Of a DNA stretch of 13,689 bases, positions 1-6,255 are shown piece by piece. A program made the translations under genes and the position numbers. Source of the stretch: an uncultured Veillonella sp. (GTDB lineage: Bacteria > Bacillota > Negativicutes > Veillonellales > Veillonellaceae). The stretch lies in contig CAKPXN010000034.1 in assembly GCA_934202095.1 (NCBI GenBank), forward strand, positions 1-13,689, in the 5' to 3' direction. The stretch's first letter is position 1; every line of letters begins with the position of its first letter. The notes below the pieces were generated by a model. The model worked only from the letters and a program-made list of their open reading frames with translations, had not been told where the DNA came from and did not search any database.

Positions 1-76
1 AAGCCCCATAAAAGCGGTACGCTAAAATTAGAATACACGCGGAGGCTATAACTAAGTAAATACCATTCATAACCAT
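1..76 (-). CDS. cstA: CstA family transporter, N-terminal 25 residues (runs off left edge)
   Basis: Reading the minus strand from an ATG at 76 gives 25 codons before the window ends: MVMNGIYLVIASACILILA followed by YRFYGA. This matches the start of the carbon-starvation protein CstA family, a multi-pass inner-membrane protein known for peptide and pyruvate uptake: a short N-terminus, one hydrophobic helix, then the conserved Y-R-x-Y-G motif. A strong GGAGGTG (82-88) lies five bases before the ATG at 76, which favours that start; a second in-frame ATG at 70 would give the more usual MNG start but has an 11-base spacing. The gene has its own promoter and a structured leader (76-213). Only the N-terminus is visible, so substrate and full length cannot be judged. 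Confidence 0.8.
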   Translation of the reverse strand, partial: MVMNGIYLVIASACILILAYRFYGA

Positions 77-81
77 AAAAA

Positions 82-110
82 CACCTCCAATGTACATGAC
101 ATCGGAGGTG
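82..110 (-). promoter_or_regulatory. Hairpin sequestering the cstA Shine-Dalgarno
   Basis: In the minus-strand RNA, CACCUCCGAUGU (110 to 99) pairs with ACAUUGGAGGUG (93 to 82) over 12 bp with one G-U pair and a five-base loop. The 3' arm contains the whole GGAGGUG ribosome binding site of cstA. The stem is followed directly by UUUUU and then the start codon, so it could block translation or act as an intrinsic terminator. The pairing is seen directly; the regulatory role is inference. Confidence 0.65.
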
Positions 111-139
111 CCGAATAAATATTTCTAATAAAACTAGGT

Positions 140-149
140 CTCCAATGCC
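140..149 (-). promoter_or_regulatory. Possible alternative pairing arm in the cstA leader
   Basis: The minus-strand RNA here reads GGCAUUGGAG. It repeats the core (CAUUGGAG) of the downstream Shine-Dalgarno arm and can pair with the anti-Shine-Dalgarno arm (98-107) over about 10 bp with two G-U pairs. The two pairings are mutually exclusive, as in a two-state RNA switch. No ligand-binding domain that I recognise lies upstream in the short leader. Confidence 0.4.
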
Positions 150-167
150 ACTGTAGCTTATAAATTG

Positions 168-187
168 ATGAGTACTTACATACTCAT
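168..187. promoter_or_regulatory. Inverted repeat overlapping the cstA start point (putative operator)
   Basis: ATGAGTA and TACTCAT form a perfect 7-bp inverted repeat with a 6-base spacer. It touches the -10 box (186-191) and covers the expected transcription start near 179, a usual place for a repressor site. A further copy of one half lies at 234-242. The regulator is unknown. Confidence 0.45.
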
Positions 188-213
188 TGTATATCTAAAC
201 AAGAATATGTCAA
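186..213 (-). promoter_or_regulatory. Promoter for cstA
   Basis: On the minus strand a perfect TTGACA (213-208) and TACAAT (191-186) are separated by 16 bases, close to the sigma-70/A consensus. Initiation would be near 179, giving a leader of about 100 nt before cstA. It lies just beyond the end of hisH, so cstA need not depend on read-through from the his operon. Confidence 0.7.
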
Positions 214-233
214 TTTACACTTAATCATTTTAG

Positions 234-242
234 ATACTCATT
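234..242. promoter_or_regulatory. Upstream copy of the TACTCAT motif
   Basis: ATACTCATT repeats exactly the nine bases at 180-188, about 54 bp further upstream on the far side of the -35 box. Together with the inverted repeat at 168-187 it suggests an operator with a remote half-site, about five helical turns away. No protein is assigned. Confidence 0.35.
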
Positions 243-272
243 ATTCGTTAAAAGCATATATCGAAGACTGTT

Positions 273-884
273 TTATTTTTTTAATATGATATTTCCAAAG
301 GTGCGTAACAGATTAAGCCCTACAGCTCCGCTTTTTTCAGGATGAAACTGCATGCCATACACATTCCCCTTCTCAACAATGCCCGGTACCTTAACTCCAT
401 AATCTGCAGTTGTTGTAATATATTGAGAATCTGTATCCACGTAATAAGAGTGCACAAAATATGTATATTTATCAGCTACATCAGAAAATACGCTATCTTT
501 ACGGCATAGTGTATTTTGATTCCACCCCATATGAGGCACACGAAGGCCGATGTTATTAGGAATAGCTTTCACAGTGCCCGGTATAATGCCCAGCCCTGGT
601 GTGGGACCATATTCTTCGGATTCATCAAATAAAAGCTGCATTCCTAAACAAATACCGAGCAATGGTATATTGCGCTCCACCACCTCATGAATGACCTCGA
701 TAAGGCCACGCTCACGGAGGACGGAAACGGCCGAAGCATAGGCGCCGACACCTGGTAAAATCACGCCATCAGCAACCAAAATCGTATCTCGATTAGCGGT
801 CAACACCGCATCAAGCCCGATATGTTGTAATGCTTTTTGTACATTAAATGTATTGCCCGCATCATAATCAATTATGGCAATCAT
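273..884 (-). CDS. hisH: Imidazole glycerol phosphate synthase, glutaminase subunit HisH
   Basis: A 203-residue class I glutamine amidotransferase. It hydrolyses glutamine and passes ammonia to HisF, which makes imidazole glycerol phosphate and AICAR from PRFAR. The triad is visible: Cys79 in GICLGMQ, and His181 and Glu183 in QFHPEKS. The N-terminal DYDAGN and the PGVGAY oxyanion-side motif (44-49) are typical, and length is normal for HisH. Start at 884 is preceded by AAAGGATG. It is the last gene of the operon, 16 bp after hisC, and is separated from its partner hisF by hisI, hisE and hisC rather than sitting next to hisA/hisF as in many bacteria. I see no convincing terminator after its stop. 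Confidence 0.95.
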   Translation of the reverse strand: MIAIIDYDAGNTFNVQKALQHIGLDAVLTANRDTILVADGVILPGVGAYASAVSVLRERGLIEVIHEVVERNIPLLGICLGMQLLFDESEEYGPTPGLGIIPGTVKAIPNNIGLRVPHMGWNQNTLCRKDSVFSDVADKYTYFVHSYYVDTDSQYITTTADYGVKVPGIVEKGNVYGMQFHPEKSGAVGLNLLRTFGNIILKK

Positions 885-900
885 AGTGACATCCTTTCTT

Positions 901-1983
901 TTATTGGCGAGCCATATAGTCTTTCAAAATAGAGCGCATAATAGCACCATCACTAGCGGTTGGCAATGTTACGCGCAACCAGTTTTCTCGTTGCCCACGG
1001 CGCACTTGGTAGCCCTTAGCGAGCCATTCATCAGCGAGGCCATCCGCATTAGGTACGGACATAAAGATAAAATTAGCACCGCTCTTATAATACGTGCCAC
1101 CTACTTCATCCAACGTTTGTTCCCACAACGCGCGTTCTGCCGCATTCTTTTCTACAGTGCTGCGCAAAAATTCACGATCGCCAAAGGCAGCCTCAGCAGC
1201 CACCTGAGACAAGGTATTCAAATTATAGGGCAAGCGAATGGTTTGTATATAATTCGCTAATTCAGCACTACTCATCATATAACCAACGCGATAGTTTGCG
1301 AGGCCATAAGCCTTCGAGAAGGTTCTCATAATAAACACATTAGGGAATTCATCAAGCAATGCTCGTGCGGTTGGCACCTCTACGGAGGTTACGAAATCGA
1401 TATACGCCTCATCGATGATGACTAACACATCTTTCGGCAATGTGCTGATAAAGTTGCGAATATCTTCAACGTTTTCATAGGTCCCTGTTGGATTGTTAGG
1501 GTTACAAATCCATACGAGGCGCGTTGTAGTATCTACGGCTTGACTCATCGCCGTAAAATCATATTGCCCTGTTGCATCGATACACGGAACCTCGCGGATA
1601 ACAGCACCTTCTACAAGACCATTAAGGCCGTATTCAGAGAATGCGGGCACGCTGATAACGATGGAATCACCGGCATTGATAAATGTTTTATTTACCATGG
1701 AAATCACTTCATCAAGGCCAACGCCGATGACGAGTTGATTTTCCGCTACCTTCCAATAGTCTGCCAAAACCCTTCGCAATGATGATGCATTGCCATCCGG
1801 GTATAGATTGGCATCATTGTTCGTCACATAATCTAATACAGCTTCGCGCACCTTTGGGGACGTACCATAAGGGTTTTCGTTGGCTGACAATCGCACAAGG
1901 CGCTCCACACCGAGGCGAGCTTTGACGGATTCCGCCGGTTCCTCTGGCACATAGGGCTTTAATTGGCCAATAATCTTCTTCAT
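901..1983 (-). CDS. hisC: Histidinol-phosphate aminotransferase HisC
   Basis: A 360-residue PLP-dependent fold-type I aminotransferase that converts imidazole acetol phosphate and glutamate to histidinol phosphate. Diagnostic motifs are SANENPYG (33-40), NPNNPTG (161-167), DEAY (191-194), the PLP lysine Lys224 in TFSKAYGLA and the following YRVGY (231-235) with its phosphate-binding arginine. Length is typical. The start at 1983 is preceded by AAGGAG, which overlaps the hisE stop region; the gap to hisE is 10 bp, so translation is probably coupled. Close paralogues act on aromatic amino acids, but the operon position supports the histidine role. Confidence 0.95.
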   Translation of the reverse strand: MKKIIGQLKPYVPEEPAESVKARLGVERLVRLSANENPYGTSPKVREAVLDYVTNNDANLYPDGNASSLRRVLADYWKVAENQLVIGVGLDEVISMVNKTFINAGDSIVISVPAFSEYGLNGLVEGAVIREVPCIDATGQYDFTAMSQAVDTTTRLVWICNPNNPTGTYENVEDIRNFISTLPKDVLVIIDEAYIDFVTSVEVPTARALLDEFPNVFIMRTFSKAYGLANYRVGYMMSSAELANYIQTIRLPYNLNTLSQVAAEAAFGDREFLRSTVEKNAAERALWEQTLDEVGGTYYKSGANFIFMSVPNADGLADEWLAKGYQVRRGQRENWLRVTLPTASDGAIMRSILKDYMARQ

Positions 1984-1993
1984 ACTCTACTCC

Positions 1994-2323
1994 TTACAAA
2001 TCTGTAATCGCTTTGCGTTCCTGCGTTTTACTGATGACGCCTTCACGGCTTGCCAACTCTTCTAAGATGGCTTCGTAAGGAACGCCCTTTTCTACTAATA
2101 GCACGAGCAAATGATAGAGTACGTCTGCTGTTTCATATACTAGTTCTTGTGGATCTTCGTTTTTAGCAGCGATAACAACTTCTGTTGCTTCTTCGCCGAC
2201 CTTTTTCAAGATTTTATCGAGTCCCTTATCGAATAAGTAATTCGTATAGGATCCTTCCTTTGGTGTTTCCTTGCGTCCTTTGATAATGGCATATAACTCT
2301 TCTAATGTTTGTTGATTGGCCAT
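1994..2323 (-). CDS. hisE: Phosphoribosyl-ATP pyrophosphohydrolase HisE
   Basis: A 109-residue all-helical MazG-like enzyme that hydrolyses phosphoribosyl-ATP to phosphoribosyl-AMP, the second step of the pathway. The family signature GSYTNYLFDKG (24-34) is followed by KVGEEATE (41-48) with the metal-binding glutamates, and ETADVLYH (64-71) with the second acidic pair. It is a separate gene here, not fused to hisI as in enterobacteria. Start at 2323 has AAGGAGAAG upstream. A gap of 62 bp separates it from hisI, with only a short 4-bp hairpin in it. Confidence 0.93.
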   Translation of the reverse strand: MANQQTLEELYAIIKGRKETPKEGSYTNYLFDKGLDKILKKVGEEATEVVIAAKNEDPQELVYETADVLYHLLVLLVEKGVPYEAILEELASREGVISKTQERKAITDL

Positions 2324-2385
2324 TGTTCTTCTCCTTTGTGAAAGCTAACGCCTATGCGTCGTCTCACCTCATATTTCGTATTTCT

Positions 2386-2700
2386 CTACGCTTCTACATC
2401 GTTAAAAAAGCAGCTCACAGCTCCCGTATGACACGCAGGACCTTTTGCATTGACGAGAACCAGTAATGTATCGCCATCGCAATCGAGCTTCATATCCACC
2501 ACGTGTTGCACATTGCCACTAGTACCGCCTTTATGCCAAAGTTCTTGGCGAGAACGAGACCAGAACCAAGTTTCCTTAGTTTCCAATGTTTGGTGAAAGC
2601 TTTCTTCGTTCATCCACGCTACCATGAGCACTGCTTTTGTTGTATTATCTTGAACGACTGTTGGTAACAGGCCGCCACCCTTATTAAAGTCTGGTTTCAT
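2386..2700 (-). CDS. hisI: Phosphoribosyl-AMP cyclohydrolase HisI
   Basis: A 104-residue stand-alone cyclohydrolase that opens the adenine ring of phosphoribosyl-AMP to give ProFAR. Conserved features are MVAWMN (26-31), [16 protein letters not shown] (48-63), the metal-binding LDCDGD (72-77) with Asp73, Asp75 and Asp77, and the zinc cysteines Cys90 (ACHTG) and Cys97, with Cys74 between the aspartates. Length fits the monofunctional form. Its AGGAG lies about 12 bases before the ATG at 2700, a somewhat long spacing, and it starts 19 bp after the hisF stop. Confidence 0.94.
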   Translation of the reverse strand: MKPDFNKGGGLLPTVVQDNTTKAVLMVAWMNEESFHQTLETKETWFWSRSRQELWHKGGTSGNVQHVVDMKLDCDGDTLLVLVNAKGPACHTGAVSCFFNDVEA

Positions 2701-2719
2701 GTATGCTACAATCTCCTAC

Positions 2720-3478
2720 CTATCTAACAGCAATGCCTGCCGCTTTCAATTGTGATTTCAAATCGGGAATACTGATTTCACCAAAGTGGAATATAGATGC
2801 TGCTAGCGCACCAGTAACGCCAGTCTCGGTGAATACATCGATAAAATGCTGTACCGTACCAGCTCCACCGGAAGCTATAATCGGTACATCTACGACCTCT
2901 TCCAAGGCCTTATATAATTTAATATCAAAGCCGGATTTAGTGCCATCCTTATCCATGCTTGTTACCAATAACTCACCAGCGCCACGGCTCACCGCTTCTT
3001 TAGCCCACGCTAGGGCTTCCCAATCACTACGCTTACGACCACCATGGGTATACACATACCATTTGCCAGTCTCTGGATCAGTTTTTACATCAATGGCTAC
3101 CACCATACATTGATTGCCAAACTTTTGAGCGCCTTCACTGATGAGTTCTGGACGCGCTAAAGCCGCTGAATTAAGCGATACCTTATCGGCGCCAGCTTTC
3201 AGCAATGCGCTCATATCGTCCACTGTTTTAATACCACCACCTACGGTGAGGGGCATGAACACATGTTTTGAAATATCTGTCACCACATCGCGCATCGTCG
3301 TACGTCGGTCTACTGTAGCCGTAATATCGAGGAATACGAGTTCATCGGCGCCCTGTTCCTCATAGGTAGCCGCAATATCGACAGGGCTGCCTACATCAAC
3401 GAGATTTACAAAGTTAACGCCTTTTTTTACACGTCCATTATCTACGTCTAAACAAGGAATAATCCGTTTCGCTAACAT
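2720..3478 (-). CDS. hisF: Imidazole glycerol phosphate synthase, cyclase subunit HisF
   Basis: A 252-residue (beta/alpha)8 barrel that condenses PRFAR with ammonia from HisH to form imidazole glycerol phosphate and AICAR. The start [12 protein letters not shown] carries catalytic Asp11; the second catalytic Asp130 is in VVAIDVK, and the phosphate-binding loops are TVGGGI (78-83) and the later ASGGAG. Length is normal. The start at 3478 overlaps the last codons of hisA by 7 bp, which implies translational coupling between the two homologous barrel enzymes. Confidence 0.96.
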   Translation of the reverse strand: MLAKRIIPCLDVDNGRVKKGVNFVNLVDVGSPVDIAATYEEQGADELVFLDITATVDRRTTMRDVVTDISKHVFMPLTVGGGIKTVDDMSALLKAGADKVSLNSAALARPELISEGAQKFGNQCMVVAIDVKTDPETGKWYVYTHGGRKRSDWEALAWAKEAVSRGAGELLVTSMDKDGTKSGFDIKLYKALEEVVDVPIIASGGAGTVQHFIDVFTETGVTGALAASIFHFGEISIPDLKSQLKAAGIAVR

Positions 3479-4203
3479 GATGCTTTCTCCTTATTAAACG
3501 CAGCAATTTCCTCTAATGTAATGGTGCCTTCATATAAAGCCTTACCTACAATGCTATCTACAACACCTCGTTGTTCGAGGTTCTTAATATCCTCTAAATT
3601 GCGGACACCACCGGATGCAACAATATGGGCTGTCGGGAATTGATCTTGTAAGGAACCCAATAGGTCTTCATTAGCACCTTGCATTGTGCCATCTCGGTCC
3701 ACATCGGTAACGATAAAATACTTCGCACCGGCAGCCACCATAGCACCGATAAGGTCAGTCATAGGCACATCAGATTGGTCGAGCCACCCCTCTGCAGCAA
3801 CCTTACCATTCTTGCCGTCTACGCCGATAACGATGCGTTCTGGACCGTATTCGGCGATAACCTGTTTCGTCAATTCAGGATTTTTAAGGGCTACGGAACC
3901 GAGAATAACGCGATTGACGCCCATTTCTAAATATAAGTCTACCGCATCTTTGTCACGAATACCGCCACCGATTTCTAACACACCTGTAAATACAGCGCGT
4001 ACGCGTTTGACGATATCCATATTAACTGGTTTTCCCGCCTTTGCCCCATCTAAATCGACGAGATGCAACGCGCCAACACTAGCTGCCTCGTACTGAGATG
4101 CTTGGTCAACCGGATTTGGATTGATGATGGTCTCCTTTGCAAAATCGCCCTTATACAGGCGAACACTGCGACCATCTTGTAAATCTATAGCTGGAAAAAT
4201 CAT
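3472..4203 (-). CDS. hisA: ProFAR isomerase HisA
   Basis: A 243-residue (beta/alpha)8 barrel that isomerises ProFAR to [16 protein letters not shown] carries the catalytic base Asp7, Asp129 sits in GVDGKNG, and phosphate loops are EIGGGIR and ASGGVR; DVDRDGT (167-173) is also typical. I place the start at 4203 because AGAGGAG lies five to seven bases upstream and the protein then begins exactly where the family does; an in-frame ATG at 4221 would add six residues without a good ribosome binding site. The stop overlaps hisF. Confidence 0.95.
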   Translation of the reverse strand: MIFPAIDLQDGRSVRLYKGDFAKETIINPNPVDQASQYEAASVGALHLVDLDGAKAGKPVNMDIVKRVRAVFTGVLEIGGGIRDKDAVDLYLEMGVNRVILGSVALKNPELTKQVIAEYGPERIVIGVDGKNGKVAAEGWLDQSDVPMTDLIGAMVAAGAKYFIVTDVDRDGTMQGANEDLLGSLQDQFPTAHIVASGGVRNLEDIKNLEQRGVVDSIVGKALYEGTITLEEIAAFNKEKASC

Positions 4204-4220
4204 AGTATCTCCTCTATTCA

Positions 4221-4262
4221 CGAGCCTTATGTGGCCCTGCTTTCACCATTCACAAGGGCTCG
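4221..4262 (-). repeat. Intercistronic inverted repeat between hisB and hisA
   Basis: CGAGCC (4221-4226) and GGCTCG (4257-4262) are perfect 6-bp arms that flank the whole hisB-hisA gap, with a few further interrupted pairs inside. The element starts one base after the hisB stop codon and ends before the hisA ribosome binding site. No U-tract follows, so it is not an obvious terminator; it could be an RNA processing or stability hairpin. Confidence 0.35.
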
Positions 4263-4263
4263 A

Positions 4264-4863
4264 TTAAATCATGCCCTTTGTAGAATTCACACCTTTAATG
4301 TCCGGGTTAATCGTAACGGCCTTACGCAAGGCGCGACCAGTGGCCTTAAACATGCTTTCAATAATATGATGCGTATTGCGACCATATTCATTGCGCACAT
4401 GTAAATTCATGGCACCACTAACGGCCAAGGCTTGGAAGAAATCCTCTACCAATTCTGTTTCAAAATTGCCTCCCAATACAGGTGTCGTAAATTCACCATT
4501 AAACACGAGGTATGGACGACCACTGAGATCGATAACAACCTGTGTCAACGCTTCATCCATAGGCACCCATGAGTCGCCATAACGCTCGATACCCGCCTTG
4601 TCACCAAGGGCTTGTGTCAACGCTTGACCCAAGGTCAATGCAATATCCTCTACCGTGTGATGCGCATCTACGTACGTATCGCCTACAGCTTTCACAGCCA
4701 GACCAAAACGGCCATGTTTCGCCAATAAATGGAGCATATGATCAAGAAAACCGATGCCTGTATCGACATGAATATCCTGATTTCCATCTAGGGTAAGTGT
4801 AATTGTAATATCTGTTTCGCCCGTTTTACGAGTTACCGTAGCTGACCGATTTGTTCTCATCAT
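4264..4863 (-). CDS. hisB: Imidazoleglycerol-phosphate dehydratase HisB (monofunctional)
   Basis: A 199-residue manganese enzyme that dehydrates imidazole glycerol phosphate to imidazole acetol phosphate. The two metal-binding repeats are AHHTVED (67-73) and THHIIES (164-170); GFLDHMLH (38-45) is also conserved. There is no N-terminal HAD phosphatase domain, so histidinol-phosphate dephosphorylation must come from another gene, and the PHP protein at 8001-8867 fits. It begins with two ATG codons (4863 and 4860); the AGAGGA spacing fits either, slightly better the second. Confidence 0.95.
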   Translation of the reverse strand: MMRTNRSATVTRKTGETDITITLTLDGNQDIHVDTGIGFLDHMLHLLAKHGRFGLAVKAVGDTYVDAHHTVEDIALTLGQALTQALGDKAGIERYGDSWVPMDEALTQVVIDLSGRPYLVFNGEFTTPVLGGNFETELVEDFFQALAVSGAMNLHVRNEYGRNTHHIIESMFKATGRALRKAVTINPDIKGVNSTKGMI

Positions 4864-4882
4864 AGTATCCTCTTATTATTAA

Positions 4883-4903
4883 GGAAGCCCTTTAAGGCGT
4901 TCC
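4883..4903 (-). repeat. Intercistronic hairpin between hisD and hisB
   Basis: GGAAGCC (4883-4889) pairs with GGCGTTCC (4896-4903) over 7 bp with a single bulged base and a six-base loop. It lies in the 50-bp gap just upstream of the hisB ribosome binding site. The sequence that follows on the minus strand (TAATAATAAG) is not a U-tract, so termination is unlikely. Confidence 0.35.
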
Positions 4904-4913
4904 CATCCAACAA

Positions 4914-6191
4914 TTATTTTTCAAAGCGTACTTCAATAGCACGAGCATGTGCTTCAAGGCCTTCTGTGCGAGCCAAGGTAGTAATATCCTTCGCAACCTC
5001 TTGTAAGCGTTCACGGCTAAATTGAGTAAAGGAAATGCGTTTTACGAAATCGTACACACCAAGGGGGGACGAGAATTTTGCAGTACCGCTCGTAGGTAAT
5101 ACGTGATTTGTACCGCCTACATAGTCGCCCAACGGTTCAGATGCATATCTGCCAAGGAACACGGAACCTGCATTTTCTACCATGCTCATATATTCCATAG
5201 GATCTGGTAATTGAATTTCCAAATGTTCTGGTGCCACTTCGTTCATAACGGTAAACATATCTTCTACGCTATCCATAACGGCAATGTAGCTATTGTTTTC
5301 GATAGCTGGACGTGCAATGCTTTCACGAGGTAATTGTGAAAGTTGACGTTCTACCTCATCGGATACGAGGTTAGCTAGTTTTTCACTATTTGTAACCATA
5401 ATAGCGCGAGCTCGTGGATCATGTTCTGCTTGGGATAATAAGTCCGCAGCAAGATGTACTGGATTAGCACTTTCATCCGCGATAACGCCGATTTCACTAG
5501 GACCGGCAATCATGTCGATATCAACTTGACCAAATACTTGGCGTTTGGCAGTAGCCACATAAATGTTACCAGGGCCTACGATTTTATCTACCTTCGGAAT
5601 TTGTTCAGTACCATACGCAAGAGCTGCTACGCCTTGAGCACCACCTACTTGGTATACCGCATCAACGCCAGCAAGTTTTGCAGCGCCTAGTACAGCAGGA
5701 TTAATGCCATCCTTTTGTGGAGGGGTTACCATGATAATTTCCTTAACACCAGCGATTTTTGCGGGCAATGCAGTCATCATAATGGTAGATGGATATGCGG
5801 CTGTACCACCAGGAACATAGAGGCCAACACGAGCCAATGGCGTTACCTTTTGACCACGCGTGATACCTGGTGTATCCATATCTACAAAGCCTTGTTCAAT
5901 TTCACGGCTATGGAATTCGGTAATATTTTTCTTCGCTACCAATAAAGCGTGTTTCAAATCTTCTGGTAAATTGTCCCATGCTGCATCGATGATGGATTGA
6001 TCTACCTTAAAATCATCAAGTTTTACGCCATCGAATTTTTCAGAATATTCACGGAGTGCTGCATCGCCATTAGCACGCACATTTTCGATAATATCATGCA
6101 CGCGGCGTTCAATTTCCATATCTGTTGTTTGTTGTGTATATTGACGGACAATGCTAAGCATTGCTTCAAGAGATTCTTTGTAAATTTTCAT
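4914..6191 (-). CDS. hisD: Histidinol dehydrogenase HisD
   Basis: A 425-residue zinc enzyme that oxidises L-histidinol to L-histidine with two NAD+, the last step of the pathway. Family motifs in order are GLYVPGGTAAYPS (123-135), VGPGNIYVATAKR (205-217), DMIAGPSE (226-233), AEHDPRA (255-261) with zinc ligand His257 near Gln254, APEHLE (320-325) with catalytic Glu322 and His323, GDYVGGTNHVLPT (355-367) with zinc ligand Asp356, and the C-terminal His415 in GLEAHA. Length is normal. GAGG lies seven bases before the ATG at 6191. It follows hisZG by 64 bp. Confidence 0.96.
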   Translation of the reverse strand: MKIYKESLEAMLSIVRQYTQQTTDMEIERRVHDIIENVRANGDAALREYSEKFDGVKLDDFKVDQSIIDAAWDNLPEDLKHALLVAKKNITEFHSREIEQGFVDMDTPGITRGQKVTPLARVGLYVPGGTAAYPSTIMMTALPAKIAGVKEIIMVTPPQKDGINPAVLGAAKLAGVDAVYQVGGAQGVAALAYGTEQIPKVDKIVGPGNIYVATAKRQVFGQVDIDMIAGPSEIGVIADESANPVHLAADLLSQAEHDPRARAIMVTNSEKLANLVSDEVERQLSQLPRESIARPAIENNSYIAVMDSVEDMFTVMNEVAPEHLEIQLPDPMEYMSMVENAGSVFLGRYASEPLGDYVGGTNHVLPTSGTAKFSSPLGVYDFVKRISFTQFSRERLQEVAKDITTLARTEGLEAHARAIEVRFEK

Positions 6192-6233
6192 TGTATGTCC
6201 TCATTTCAAACTATGTATATTATATATCTCTCA

Positions 6234-6247
6234 CTACATTACTGTAG
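6234..6247 (-). repeat. Small hairpin in the hisZG-hisD gap
   Basis: CTACA-TTAC-TGTAG is a perfect 5-bp stem with a 4-base loop located 9 bp after the hisG stop. It is weak and without a U-tract. It could be chance; I list it because similar small hairpins occur in two other gaps of this operon. Confidence 0.25.
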
Positions 6248-6255
6248 CGATATAA

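Noticed and set aside
95..97. In-frame ATG at 97 as an earlier cstA start (and an out-of-frame short upstream reading frame from the preceding GATG)
   Set aside because: Neither has a Shine-Dalgarno upstream; GGAGGTG is correctly placed for the ATG at 76.
243..272. Terminator after hisH
   Set aside because: No stem with a following U-tract can be formed; only very short complementary stretches are present, so the his operon end is undefined.
874..1260. Plus-strand open frames opposite hisC, hisF, hisA, hisD, hisZG and the ECF genes
   Set aside because: They lie wholly antisense to well-supported genes, have no ribosome binding sites or recognisable domains, and have unnatural composition.
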